A DNA stretch of 64,000 bases from Prunella strophiata (lineage: Eukaryota; Chordata; Aves; Passeriformes; Prunellidae): assembly GCA_036583965.1 (NCBI GenBank), contig JAZBQD010000031.1:1116001-1180000 (forward strand), given 5' to 3'. Positions within the stretch are counted from its first letter, which is position 1, and the number at the start of each line of letters is the position of its first letter. The notes under the pieces are model-generated. The model saw only the letters and a program-made list of their open reading frames with translations, searched no databases and was not told the origin of the DNA. The translations under genes and the position numbers were made by a program. This document shows, in pieces, positions 13,618-27,207 of the stretch.

Positions 13618-15133
13618 GGAGGGGCAGAGGAAGAGGAGGGGCAGAGGAAGAGGAGGGGCAGAGGAAGAGGAGGGGCAGAGGAAGAGGAGGGGCAGAGGAA
13701 GAGGAGGGGCAGAGGAAGAGGAGGGGCAGAGGAAGAGGAGGGGCAGAGGAAGAGGAGGGGCAGAGGAAGAGGAGGGGCAGAGGAAGAGGAGGGGCAGAGG
13801 AAGAGGAGGGGCAGAGGAAGAGGAGGGGCAGAGGAAGAGGAGGGGCAGAGGAAGAGGAGGGGCAGAGGAAGAGGAGGGGCAGAGGAAGAGGAGGGGCAGA
13901 GGAAGAGGAGGGGCAGAGGAAGAGGAGGGGCAGAGGAAGAGGAGGGGCAGAGGAAGAGGAGGGGCAGAGGAAGAGGAGGGGCAGAGGAAGAGGAGGGGCA
14001 GAGGAAGAGGAGGGGCAGAGGAAGAGGAGGGGCAGAGGAAGAGGAGGGGCAGAGGAAGAGGAGGGGCAGAGGAAGAGGAGGGGCAGAGGAAGAGGAGGGG
14101 CAGAGGAAGAGGAGGGGCAGAGGAAGAGGAGGGGCAGAGGAAGAGGAGGGGCAGAGGAAGAGGAGGGGCAGAGGAAGAGGAGGGGCAGAGGAAGAGGAGG
14201 GGCAGAGGAAGAGGAGGGGCAGAGGAAGAGGAGGGGCAGAGGAAGAGGAGGGGCAGAGGAAGAGGAGGGGCAGAGGAAGAGGAGGGGCAGAGGAAGAGGA
14301 GGGGCAGAGGAAGAGGAGGGGCAGAGGAAGAGGAGGGGCAGAGGAAGAGGAGGGGCAGAGGAAGAGGAGGGGCAGAGGAAGAGGAGGGGCAGAGGAAGAG
14401 GAGGGGCAGAGGAAGAGGAGGGGCAGAGGAAGAGGAGGGGCAGAGGAAGAGGAGGGGCAGAGGAAGAGGAGGGGCAGAGGAAGAGGAGGGGCAGAGGAAG
14501 AGGAGGGGCAGAGGAAGAGGAGGGGCAGAGGAAGAGGAGGGGCAGAGGAAGAGGAGGGGCAGAGGAAGAGGAGGGGCAGAGGAAGAGGAGGGGCAGAGGA
14601 AGAGGAGGGGCAGAGGAAGAGGAGGGGCAGAGGAAGAGGAGGGGCAGAGGAAGAGGAGGGGCAGAGGAAGAGGAGGGGCAGAGGAAGAGGAGGGGCAGAG
14701 GAAGAGGAGGGGCAGAGGAAGAGGAGGGGCAGAGGAAGAGGAGGGGCAGAGGAAGAGGAGGGGCAGAGGAAGAGGAGGGGCAGAGGAAGAGGAGGGGCAG
14801 AGGAAGAGGAGGGGCAGAGGAAGAGGAGGGGCAGAGGAAGAGGAGGGGCAGAGGAAGAGGAGGGGCAGAGGAAGAGGAGGGGCAGAGGAAGAGGAGGGGC
14901 AGAGGAAGAGGAGGGGCAGAGGAAGAGGAGGGGCAGAGGAAGAGGAGGGGCAGAGGAAGAGGAGGGGCAGAGGAAGAGGAGGGGCAGAGGAAGAGGAGGG
15001 GCAGAGGAAGAGGAGGGGCAGAGGAAGAGGAGGGGCAGAGGAAGAGGAGGGGCAGAGGAAGAGGAGGGGCAGAGGAAGAGGAGGGGCAGAGGAAGAGGAG
15101 GGGCAGAGGAAGAGGAGGGGCAGAGGAAGAGGA
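13618..15133. repeat. 17-bp purine-rich array, ~89 copies
   Basis: The 17-base unit ggggcagaggaagagga repeats about 89 times with almost no variation. One strand is purine except for one C per unit, so the array is a triplex/H-DNA candidate. All three plus frames are open because the translated repeat is 17 residues long; I do not treat this as a gene. Confidence 0.95.
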
Positions 15134-15640
15134 GGAGCGGCCCCGAGCCCACGCGGTTCCCCGCTCCGGCCGCGGCTCCCCCGGCCCCGCCGGCATCGCC
15201 CCCCGGCCCCGCAGGTGAGCGGGGAGGGGCGGCTCGCCCCGAACCCATCGGGGGGCTCCGGGAGGGGTTTTTGGGGGGGGGGCCGGGGATGTTTGGTCGT
15301 GCAGGGACCCCAAAGCCAGCCCCCAACGGCCCGGGGGTTTTTGGTTTTGGGGGGGTCCACGGGCGAACCCCGTGCGGGAGGGCACGGGGGCGATCTCGGG
15401 GTGGGGTCCGGGAGAGGGGGGCCGGGGGCAGCAGGGAGCAACGGGGAGCGGGTGGAGGATCGGGGCGGGCCCGGAGCGACCCCCGGCACCGGGAGGGTGC
15501 GGGGGCTGGGGGGGAGCGGGGCCCGCGCCCCCCGAGGCTGAGAGCGGCGCTGGCTCCTCCGGCTGCGCTCGGGCAGCGGCGCCGCCAAAGGCACCGCGCT
15601 CGGCGCTGGTTCTCCCCAGAGCGGGGAATTACTGAAATAT
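15134..15640. promoter_or_regulatory. CpG-rich, island-like segment
   Basis: About 500 bases of non-repetitive, very GC- and CpG-rich sequence follow the 17-bp array. A consensus-like splice donor (gcag/gtgagc) lies at 15211-15220 on the plus strand. No confident exon or transcription start can be named. It could be a promoter/first-exon remnant or simply GC-rich spacer. It changes abruptly to AT-rich sequence at about 15.64 kb. Confidence 0.4.
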
Positions 15641-15726
15641 GAACATAGACCTAATATTTATATTCATTTATGGCAAACAAAGACTCTCTAACAGTTTAAA
15701 GTTAGGAAGTGTGTGTGATTTTCACT

Positions 15727-18700
15727 TAGGTGACAAAACTGAATCCCCTGAGTGACAAAAACTGAATCCCCTGAGTGACAAAAACTGAATCCCCTGTGTG
15801 ACAAAACTGAATCCCCTGAGTGACAAAAACTGAATCCCCTGAGTGACAAAAACTGAACCCCCTGAGTGACAAAAACTGAACCCCCTGTGTGACAAAACTC
15901 AATCCCTGTGTGACAAAACTGAATCCCCTGAGTGACAAAAACTGAACCCCCTGTGTGACAAAACTGAACCCCCTGAGTGACAAAAACTGAACCCCCTGAG
16001 TGACAAAAACTGAATCCCCTGAGTGACAAAAACTGAATCCCCTGTGTGACAAAACTGAACCCCCTGTGTGACAAAACTGAACCCCCTGTGTGACAAAACT
16101 GAACCCCCTGAGTGACAAAAACTGAACCCCCTGTGTGACAAAACTGAACCCCCTGAGTGACAAAAACTGAACCCCCTGAGTGACAAAAACTGAATCCCCT
16201 GAGTGACAAAAACTGAACCCCCTGAGTGACAAAAACTGAATCCCCTGTGTGACAAAACTGAATCCCCTGAGTGACAAAAACTGAACCCCCTGAGTGACAA
16301 AAACTGAATCCCCTGAGTGACAAAAACTGAACCCCCTGAGTGACAAAAACTGAATCCCCTGAGTGACAAAAACTGAACCCCCTGAGTGACAAAAACTGAA
16401 TCCCCTGAGTGACAAAAACTGAACCCCCTGAGTGACAAAAACTGAACCCCCTGTGTGACAAAACTGAATCCCCTGGGTGACAAAACTGAACCCCCTGTGT
16501 GACAAAACTGAACCCCCTGAGTGACAAAACTGAACCCCCTGGGTGACAAAACTGAACCCCCTGTGTGACAAAACTGAACCCCCTGGGTGACAAAAACTGA
16601 ACCCCCTGTGTGACAAAACTGAACCCCCTGTGTGACAAAACTGAACCCCCTGGGTGACAAAACTGAATCCCCTGTGTGACAAAACTGAATCCCCTGTGTG
16701 ACAAAACTGAATCCCCTGTGTGACAAAACTGAACCCCCTGTGTGACAAAACTCAATCCCCCTGTGTGACAAAACTGAACCCCCTGTGTGACAAAACTGAA
16801 TCCCCTGTGTGACAAAACTGAATCCCCTGTGTGACAAAACTGAACCCCCTGTGTGACAAAACTGAACCCCCTGTGTGACAAAACTCAATCCCTGTGTGAC
16901 AAAACTGAATCCCCTGTGTGACAAAACTGAACCCCCTGTGTGACAAAACTGAACCCCCTGAGTGACAAAACTGAACCCCCTGTGTGACAAAACTGAATCC
17001 CCTGTGTGACAAAACTGAACCCCCTGAGTGACAAAAACTGAACCCCCTGTGTGACAAAACTGAATCCCCTGAGTGACAAAAACTGAATCCCCTGTGTGAC
17101 AAAACTGAACCCCCTGTGTGACAAAACTGAACCCCCTGAGTGACAAAAACTGAACCCCCTGAGTGACAAAAACTGAATCCCCTGAGTGACAAAAACTGAA
17201 TCCCCTGTGTGACAAAACTGAACCCCCTGTGTGACAAAACTCAATCCCTGTGTGACAAAACTGAACCCCCTGAGTGACAAAAACTGAATCCCCTGTGTGA
17301 CAAAACTCAATCCCTGTGTGACAAAACTGAACCCCCTGTGTGACAAAATGAATCCCCCTGTGTGACAAAACTCAATCCCTGTGTGACAAAATGAATCCCC
17401 CTGTGTGACAAAAACTGAACCCCCTGTGTGACAAAACTGAATCCCCTGAGTGACAAAACTGAACCCCCTGTGTGACAAAACTGAACCCCCTGTGTGACAA
17501 AACTGAATCCCCTGTGTGACAAAACTGAATCCCCTGTGTGACAAAACTGAATCCCCTGTGTGACAAAACTGAATCCCCCTGTGTGACAAAACTGAACCCC
17601 CTGAGTGACAAAAACTGAACCCCCTGTGTGACAAAACTCAATCCCTGTGTGACAAAACTGAATCCCCTGTGTGACAAAACTGAATCCCCTGTGTGACAAA
17701 ACTGAATCCCCTGTGTGACAAAACTGAATCCCCTGTGTGACAAAATGAATCCCCCTGTGTGACAAAACTCAATCCCTGTGTGACAAAACTGAATCCCCTG
17801 TGTGACAAAATGAATCCCCCTGTGTGACAAAACTCAATCCCTGTGTGACAAAACTGAATCCCCTGAGTGACAAAAACTGAACCCCCTGAGTGACAAAAAC
17901 TGAACCCCCTGAGTGACAAAAACTGAATCCCCTGTGTGACAAAACTGAACCCCCTGTGTGACAAAACTGAATCCCCTGTGTGACAAAACTGAACCCCCTG
18001 TGTGACAAAACTGAACCCCCCGTGTGACCAAAACTGAATCCCCTGTGTGACAAAACTGAATCCCCTGGTGACAAAACTGAATCCCCTGAGTGACAAAACT
18101 GAACCCCCTGTGTGACAAAACTGAATCCCCTGAGTGACAAAACTGAACCCCCTGTGTGACAAAACTGAATCCCCTGAGTGACAAAACTGAATCCCCTGTG
18201 TGACAAAACTGAATCCCTGTGTGACAAAACTGAATCCCCTGTGTGACAAAACTGAATCCCCTGTGTGACAAAACTGAATCCCCTGAGTGACAAAACTGAA
18301 TCCCCTGTGTGACAAAACTGAACCCCCTGTGTGACAAAACTGAATCCCCTGTGTGACAAAACTGAATCCCCTGTGTGACAAAACTGAATCCCCTGTGTGA
18401 CAAAACTCAATCCCCTGTGTGACAAAACTGAATCCCCTGTGTGACAAAACTGAATCCCCTGTGTGACAAAACTGAACCCCCTGAGTGACAAAACTGAATC
18501 CCCTGTGTGACAAAACTGAATCCCCTGTGTGACAAAACTGAACCCCCTGTGTGACAAAACTGAACCCCCTGTGTGACAAAACTGAATCCCCTGTGTGACA
18601 AAACTGAATCCCGTGTGACAAAACTGAACCCCCTGTGTGACAAAACTGAATCCCCTGTGTGACAAAACTCAATCCCCCTGTGTGACAAAACTCAATCCCC

Positions 18701-19339
18701 CTGTGTGACAAAACTCAATCCCCCTGAGTGACAAAACTGAACCCCCTGTGTGACAAAACTGAATCCCCATGTGACAAAACTGAATCCCCTGTGTGACAAA
18801 ACTGAATCCCCTGTGTGACAAAACTGAATCCCCTGGGTGACAAAACTGAATCCCCTGTGTGACAAAACTGAACCCCCTGGTGACAAAAACTCAATCCCCC
18901 TGTGTGACAAAACTGAATCCCCTGTGTGACAAAACTCAATCCCCTGTGTGACAAAACTCAATCCCCTGTGTGACAAAACTCAATCCCCCTGAGTGACAAA
19001 ACTGAACCCCCTGTGTGACAAAACTCAATCCCCTGTGTGACAAAACTCAATCCCCTGGGTGACAAAACTCAATCCCCCTGAGTGACAAAACTGAATCCCC
19101 TGTGTGACAAAACTCAATCCCCTGTGTGACAAAACTGAACCCCCCTGTGTGACAAAACTGAACCCCCTGAGTGACAAAACTGAACCCCCTGTGTGACAAA
19201 ACTGAATCCCGTGGTGACAAAACTGAACCCCCTGTGTGACAAAACTGAATCCCCTGTGTGACAAAACTGAACCCCCTGTGTGACAAAACTCAATCCCCTG
19301 TGTGACAAAACTGAATCCCCTGTGTGACAAAACTCAATC
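15727..19339. repeat. 22/23-bp minisatellite upstream of the zinc-finger exon
   Basis: A 22-base unit beginning ctgaatcccctgtgtgacaa runs for 3.6 kb. A 23-base form (gagtgacaaaaa) is common on the left (15.7-16.4 kb) and scarce on the right, where a ctcaatcc variant rises. The last unit ends about 190 bases before the likely splice acceptor of the zinc-finger exon, so the array probably lies in the intron just upstream. Confidence 0.95.
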
Positions 19340-19473
19340 CTCTGCTTCCTCATGTTCAGTGGTGAGGAAGTCTGTTCTCCTGCCATTGACAAGCAGTGAG
19401 AAATGGTGTCAGGGTGGTTTATCTAAGCCTGGCTTCTGCTGCCTCCAAACAAAAGCTGATTTTTCTGCTTTAG

Positions 19474-20772
<1,299 letters not shown>

Positions 20773-21272
20773 NNNNNNNNNNNNNNNNNNNNNNNNNNNN
20801 NNNNNNNNNNNNNNNNNNNNNNNNNNNNNNNNNNNNNNNNNNNNNNNNNNNNNNNNNNNNNNNNNNNNNNNNNNNNNNNNNNNNNNNNNNNNNNNNNNNN
20901 NNNNNNNNNNNNNNNNNNNNNNNNNNNNNNNNNNNNNNNNNNNNNNNNNNNNNNNNNNNNNNNNNNNNNNNNNNNNNNNNNNNNNNNNNNNNNNNNNNNN
21001 NNNNNNNNNNNNNNNNNNNNNNNNNNNNNNNNNNNNNNNNNNNNNNNNNNNNNNNNNNNNNNNNNNNNNNNNNNNNNNNNNNNNNNNNNNNNNNNNNNNN
21101 NNNNNNNNNNNNNNNNNNNNNNNNNNNNNNNNNNNNNNNNNNNNNNNNNNNNNNNNNNNNNNNNNNNNNNNNNNNNNNNNNNNNNNNNNNNNNNNNNNNN
21201 NNNNNNNNNNNNNNNNNNNNNNNNNNNNNNNNNNNNNNNNNNNNNNNNNNNNNNNNNNNNNNNNNNNNNNNN
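20773..21272. other. Assembly gap, 500 N
   Basis: Exactly 500 unknown bases, the same size as the two other gaps in the window, so the length is a scaffolding placeholder. Finger coding lies on the left and a satellite on the right. Confidence 0.98.
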
Positions 21273-21540
21273 GATCCTGATCCAATCCTGGATCCATTCC
21301 CAGATCTGATCCCAATCCTGGATCCATTCCCAGATCCTGATCCCAATCCTGGATCCATTCCCAGATCCTGATCCCAATCCTGGATCCATTCCCAGATCCT
21401 GATCCCAATCCTGGATCCATTCCCAGATCCTGATCCCAATCCTGGATCCATTCCCAGATCCTGATCCCAATCCTGGATCCATTCCCAGATCCTGATCCCA
21501 ATCCTGGATCCATTCCCAGATCCTGATCCCAATCCCAATC
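21273..21540. repeat. 31-bp array (GATCCATTCCCAGATCCTGA family)
   Basis: A 31-base unit beginning ctggatccattcccagatcc repeats about eight times. The same unit is a major component of the 27.8-30.4 kb array, so one satellite family occupies two sites separated by unrelated sequence. Confidence 0.92.
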
Positions 21541-21542
21541 CC

Positions 21543-22022
21543 GACCCCGCTCACCCAGCGCTCCCAGGGTGGCCACTCCAGCCAGGATCAGCGCGGTGAT
21601 CCCGAACAGGATCCACAATCCCAATCCCAATCCCAATCCCAATCCCAATCCCAATCCCGATCCCAATCCTAATCCCAATCCTGATCCCAATCCCAATCCC
21701 AATCCCAATCCCAATCCCAATCCCAATCCCGACCCCGCTCACCCAGCGCCCCCAGGGTGGCCACGGCTGCCAGGATCAGCGCGGTGATCCCGAACAGGAT
21801 CCACAATCCCAATCCCAATCCCAATCCCAATCCCGACCCCGCTCACCCAGCGCCCCCAGGGTGGCCACGGCTGCCAGGATCAGCGCGGTGATCCCGAACA
21901 GGATCCACAATCCCAATCCCAATCCCAATCCCAATCCCAATCCCAATCCCGACCCCGCTCACCCAGCGCTCCCAGGGTGGCCACTCCAGCCAGGATCAGC
22001 GCGGTGATCCCGAACAGGATCC
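21543..22022 (-). repeat. Fourfold duplication of a transmembrane-exon 3' half plus donor
   Basis: Four copies of a block of about 72 bases lie at about 21543-21616, 21731-21804, 21835-21908 and 21951-22022, separated by (caatcc) hexamers. On the minus strand each encodes a hydrophobic segment starting ILFGITALIL and ends in a GTGAGC splice donor. Copies 1 and 4 share one sequence version; copies 2 and 3 share another (ggctgcc for ctccagcc). Only copy 4 keeps the rest of the exon, so the others are partial duplicates in intron sequence. Confidence 0.85.
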
Positions 22023-22224
22023 GCACGGCCGCGCCCAGCCCGGGATCCCCGCGGCACCGGGGGCAGCGCCGGGGTCGGCCTGGAAGGGATCCCGATGTCG
22101 GGATGGGGCCGATCCCGCCGGCCCCGATCCCAAATCCCGGATTCCCGCGCTCACCGCCCGCCGCGGGGCCGAAGGGCGGCAGCGCCTCCTCCTGTCTCCT
22201 CCTCCTCCTCGGCTGCCTCGGCCT
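21963..22224 (-). CDS. Two exons of a SCARA3-like type II membrane protein (partial)
   Basis: Two minus-strand exons with good splice sites: exon A 22224-22155 (70 bp, acceptor cccgcag, donor GTGAGC), a 75-bp intron, and exon B 22079-21963 (117 bp, acceptor cttccag, donor GTGAGC). The phases match (A ends with one base of a split codon, B begins with two). The peptide has an Arg-rich stretch, an EEALPPFGP segment, a CPRC pair, then VRILFGITALILAGVATLGA, a clear transmembrane helix. A cytoplasmic CxxC pair followed by VRIL and a single membrane span is what I recall of the N-terminus of SCARA3, a collagen-containing class A scavenger receptor. The rest of the gene is not visible here and may be absent or beyond satellites. 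Other class A scavenger receptors (COLEC12, SCARA5) are the main alternatives. Confidence 0.5.
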
Positions 22225-22251
22225 CTGCGGGCACCGAGAGCGGGGTCAGGG

Positions 22252-23690
22252 CCACCGGATCCCATCCCGGCATCCCTGGGATCCCAAATCCCATCCCGGC
22301 ATCCCTGGGATCCCAAATATCATCCTGGGGATCCCTGAGAGCCCAGATCCCATCCCGGCATCCCTGTGATCCCAAACCCCATTCCAGGGATCCCTGGGAT
22401 CCCAAATCCTGTCCATGGATCCCTGTGATCCCAAATATCATCCCAGGGATCCTGAGAGCCCAGATCCCATCCCGGCATCCTGGGATCCCAAATCCTGTCC
22501 ATGGATCCCTGTGATCCCAAATATCATCCAGGGATCCTGAGAGCCCAGATCCCATCCCGGCATCCCTGGGATCCCAAATCCCATCCCGGCATCCCTGGGA
22601 TCCCAAATATCATCCCAGGGATCCCTGAGAGCCCAGATCCCATTCCAGGCATCCCTGGGATCCCAAATCCCATCCCAGCATCCCTGCGATCCCAAATATC
22701 ATCCCAGGGATCCCTGAGAGCCCAGATCCCATCCCGGCATCCCTGGGATCCCAAATCCCATCCCAGCATCCCTGGGATCCCAAATATCATCCCAGGGATC
22801 CCTGAGAGCCCAAATCCCATCCCAGCATCCCTGGGATCCCAAATATCATCCCAGGGATCCCTGAGAGCCCAAATCCCATCCCGGCATCCCTGGGATCCCA
22901 AATCCTGTCCATGGATCCCTGTGATCCCAAATATCATCCCAGGGATCCCTGAGAGCCCAGATCCCATCCCGGCATCCCTGGGATCCCAAATCCTGTCCAT
23001 GGATCCCTGTGATCCCAAATATCATCCCAGGGATCCCTGAGAGCCCAGATCCCATCCCGGCATCCCTGGGATCCCAAATCCCATCCCGGCATCCCTGGGA
23101 TCCCAAATATCATCCCAGGGATCCCTGAGAGCCCAGATCCCATCCCGGCATCCCTGGGATCCCAAATCCCATCCCAGCATCCCTGGGATCCCAAATATCA
23201 TCCCAGGGATCCCTGAGAGCCCAAATCCCACCCCGGCATCCCTGGGATCCCAAATCCCATCCCAGCATCCCTGGGATCCCAAATATCATCCCAGGGATCC
23301 CTGAGAGCCCAGATCCCATCCCGGCATCCCTGGGATCCCAAATATCATCCCAGGGATCCCTGAGAGCCCAAATCCCATCCCGGCATCCCTGGGATCCCAA
23401 ATCCTGTCCATGGATCCCTGTGATCCCAAATATCATCCCAGGGATCCCTGAGAGCCTGGATCCCATTCCAGGGATCCCTGGGATCCCAAATCCTGTCCAT
23501 GGATCCCTGTGATCCCAAATATCATCCCAGGGATCCTGAGAGCCCAGATCCCATCCCGGCATCCCTGGGATCCCAAATCCCATCCCGGCATCCCTGGGAT
23601 CCCAAATCCCATCCCGGCATCCCTGGGATCCCAAATATCATCCCAGGGATCCCTGAGAGCCCAAATCCCATTCCACAGATTCCCCCTGCC
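22252..23690. repeat. Higher-order satellite, 88-bp period
   Basis: Units built from catcccggcatccctgggat and atcatcccagggatccctga alternate, giving an 88-base higher-order period that is clearest between 22.85 and 23.30 kb. A gtccatggatccctgtgatc variant is inserted in places. It begins immediately upstream (minus-strand sense) of the SCARA3-like exon A, so it is probably intronic to that locus. Confidence 0.9.
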
Positions 23691-23699
23691 ACGGATTTT

Positions 23700-24050
23700 T
23701 CCAATATCCAGGGTGGGATTTTGGGATTCTCCCCAGTGGGATTTTGGGATTCCCGAGTGGGATTTTGGGATTCTCCCGGGTGGGATTTTGGGATCCCCTC
23801 CGAGTGGGATTTTGGGATTCTCCCGGGTGGGATTTTGGGATTCCCTCCTGTAAGTTTTTGGGATTCTCCCCCCATAAGTTTTCGGAATTCCCGGGTGGGC
23901 TTTTGGGATTCTCCCGCGGTGGGATTTTGGGATTCTCCCGGATGGGATTTTGGGATTCTCCCGGGTGGGATTTTGGGATTCCCTCCTGTAAGTTTTTGGG
24001 ATCCCCCCCCCATAAGTTTTTGGGATTCCCGGGTGGGTTTTTGGGATCCC
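23700..24050. repeat. ~24-bp GTGGGATTTTGGGATTCTCC repeat
   Basis: About 13 imperfect units with gggtgggattttgggattct cores; variants include cataagttttt. G runs every few bases resemble those of the next array, suggesting a related origin. Confidence 0.85.
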
Positions 24051-27000
24051 CTCAAATTGGGATTCAAATTGGGATTCAAATTGGGATTCAAATTGGGATT
24101 CAAATTGGGATTTTAATTGGGATTCAAATTGGGATTCAAATTGGGATTCAAATTGGGATTCAAATTGGGATTCAAATTGGGATTCAAATTGGGATTCAAA
24201 TTGGGATTCAAATTGGGATTCAAATTGGGATTCAAATTGGGATTCAAATTGGGATTCAAATTGGGATTCAAATTGGGATTTTAATTGGGATTCAAATTGG
24301 GATTCAAATTGGGATTCAAATTGGGATTCAAATTGGGATTCAAATTGGGATTCAAATTGGGATTCAAATTGGGATTCAAATTGGGATTCAAATTGGGATT
24401 CAAATTGGGATTCAAATTGGGATTCAAATTGGGATTCAAATTGGGATTCAAATTGGGATTCAAATTGGGATTCAAATTGGGATTCAAATTGGGATTCAAA
24501 TTGGGATTCAAATTGGGATTCAAATTGGGATTCAAATTGGGATTCAAATTGGGATTCAAATTGGGATTCAAATTGGGATTCAAATTGGGATTCAAATTGG
24601 GATTCAAATTGGGATTCAAATTGGGATTCAAATTGGGATTCAAATTGGGATTCAAATTGGGATTCAAATTGGGATTCAAATTGGGATTCAAATTGGGATT
24701 CAAATTGGGATTCAAATTGGGATTCAAATTGGGATTCAAATTGGGATTCAAATTGGGATTCAAATTGGGATTCAAATTGGGATTCAAATTGGGATTCAAA
24801 TTGGGATTCAAATTGGGATTCAAATTGGGATTCAAATTGGGATTCAAATTGGGATTCAAATTGGGATTCAAATTGGGATTCAAATTGGGATTCAAATTGG
24901 GATTCAAATTGGGATTCAAATTGGGATTCAAATTGGGATTCAAATTGGGATTCAAATTGGGATTCAAATTGGGATTCAAATTGGGATTTTAATTGGGATT
25001 CAAATTGGGATTCAAATTGGGATTCAAATTGGGATTCAAATTGGGATTCAAATTGGGATTCAAATTGGGATTCAAATTGGGATTCAAATTGGGATTCAAA
25101 TTGGGATTCAAATTGGGATTCAAATTGGGATTCAAATTGGGATTCAAATTGGGATTCAAATTGGGATTCAAATTGGGATTCAAATTGGGATTCAAATTGG
25201 GATTCAAATTGGGATTCAAATTGGGATTCAAATTGGGATTCAAATTGGGATTCAAATTGGGATTCAAATTGGGATTCAAATTGGGATTCAAATTGGGATT
25301 CAAATTGGGATTCAAATTGGGATTCAAATTGGGATTCAAATTGGGATTCAAATTGGGATTCAAATTGGGATTCAAATTGGGATTCAAATTGGGATTCAAA
25401 TTGGGATTCAAATTGGGATTCAAATTGGGATTCAAATTGGGATTCAAATTGGGATTCAAATTGGGATTCAAATTGGGATTCAAATTGGGATTCAAATTGG
25501 GATTCAAATTGGGATTCAAATTGGGATTCAAATTGGGATTCAAATTGGGATTCAAATTGGGATTCAAATTGGGATTCAAATTGGGATTCAAATTGGGATT
25601 CAAATTGGGATTCAAATTGGGATTCAAATTGGGATTCAAATTGGGATTCAAATTGGGATTCAAATTGGGATTCAAATTGGGATTCAAATTGGGATTCAAA
25701 TTGGGATTCAAATTGGGATTCAAATTGGGATTCAAATTGGGATTCAAATTGGGATTCAAATTGGGATTCAAATTGGGATTCAAATTGGGATTCAAATTGG
25801 GATTCAAATTGGGATTCAAATTGGGATTCAAATTGGGATTCAAATTGGGATTCAAATTGGGATTCAAATTGGGATTCAAATTGGGATTCAAATTGGGATT
25901 CAAATTGGGATTCAAATTGGGATTCAAATTGGGATTCAAATTGGGATTCAAATTGGGATTCAAATTGGGATTCAAATTGGGATTCAAATTGGGATTCAAA
26001 TTGGGATTCAAATTGGGATTCAAATTGGGATTCAAATTGGGATTCAAATTGGGATTCAAATTGGGATTCAAATTGGGATTCAAATTGGGATTCAAATTGG
26101 GATTCAAATTGGGATTCAAATTGGGATTCAAATTGGGATTCAAATTGGGATTCAAATTGGGATTCAAATTGGGATTCAAATTGGGATTCAAATTGGGATT
26201 CAAATTGGGATTCAAATTGGGATTCAAATTGGGATTCAAATTGGGATTCAAATTGGGATTCAAATTGGGATTCAAATTGGGATTCAAATTGGGATTCAAA
26301 TTGGGATTCAAATTGGGATTCAAATTGGGATTCAAATTGGGATTCAAATTGGGATTCAAATTGGGATTCAAATTGGGATTCAAATTGGGATTCAAATTGG
26401 GATTCAAATTGGGATTCAAATTGGGATTCAAATTGGGATTCAAATTGGGATTCAAATTGGGATTCAAATTGGGATTCAAATTGGGATTCAAATTGGGATT
26501 CAAATTGGGATTCAAATTGGGATTCAAATTGGGATTCAAATTGGGATTCAAATTGGGATTCAAATTGGGATTCAAATTGGGATTCAAATTGGGATTCAAA
26601 TTGGGATTCAAATTGGGATTCAAATTGGGATTCAAATTGGGATTCAAATTGGGATTCAAATTGGGATTCAAATTGGGATTCAAATTGGGATTCAAATTGG
26701 GATTTTAATTGGGATTCTAATTGGGATTCAAATTGGGATACTAATTGGGATTCTAATTGGGATTCAAATTGGGATTCAAATTGGGATTTTAATTGGGATT
26801 TTAATTGGGATTTTAATTGGGATTCAAATTGGGATTTTAATTGGGATTCAAATGGGATTTTAATTGGGATTCAAATTGGGATTTTAATGGGATTTTAATT
26901 GGGATTCTAATTGGGATTCAAATTGGGATTCAAATTGGGATTTTAATTGGGATTCAAATTGGGATTCAAATTGGGATTCAAATTGGAATTTTAATGGGAT

Positions 27001-27207
27001 TTTAATTGGGATTCAAATTGGGATTTTAACTGGGATTCAAATTGGGATTCAAATTGGGATTCAAATTGGAATTTTCATTGGATTCTAATTGGGATTTAAA
27101 TTGGGATTTTAACTGGGATTCAAATTGGGATTTTAACTGGGATTCAAATTGGGATTTTAATCAGGATTTTAACTGGGATTCAAATTGGGATTTTAATTGG
27201 GATTCAG
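24051..27207. repeat. 12-bp array GGGATTCAAATT, ~260 copies
   Basis: The 12-base unit gggattcaaatt repeats with essentially no change for about 2.4 kb (24.3-26.7 kb). Sparse gggattttaatt variants occur at both ends and mixed variants after 26.7 kb. All frames on both strands are open because the period is a multiple of three and the unit lacks stops; this is not coding. Perfect interior and degenerate edges fit recent expansion. Confidence 0.97.

Noticed and set aside
9193..15642. Frames of 1,700-2,100 codons through the 18-, 30-, 20- and 17-bp arrays
   Set aside because: Same cause; five or more overlapping frames are open at once, and units with one-base length changes shift the frame freely.
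15688..18976. Repetitive Ser/Phe/His/Gly minus-strand frames over the 22-bp array
   Set aside because: Openness follows the 22/23-bp unit; no start context, splice structure or non-repeat domain.
23744..26863. ~1,000-codon (GlyIleGlnIle) frame and its mirrors
   Set aside because: A 12-bp repeat yields four-residue repeats in all frames; not a protein.
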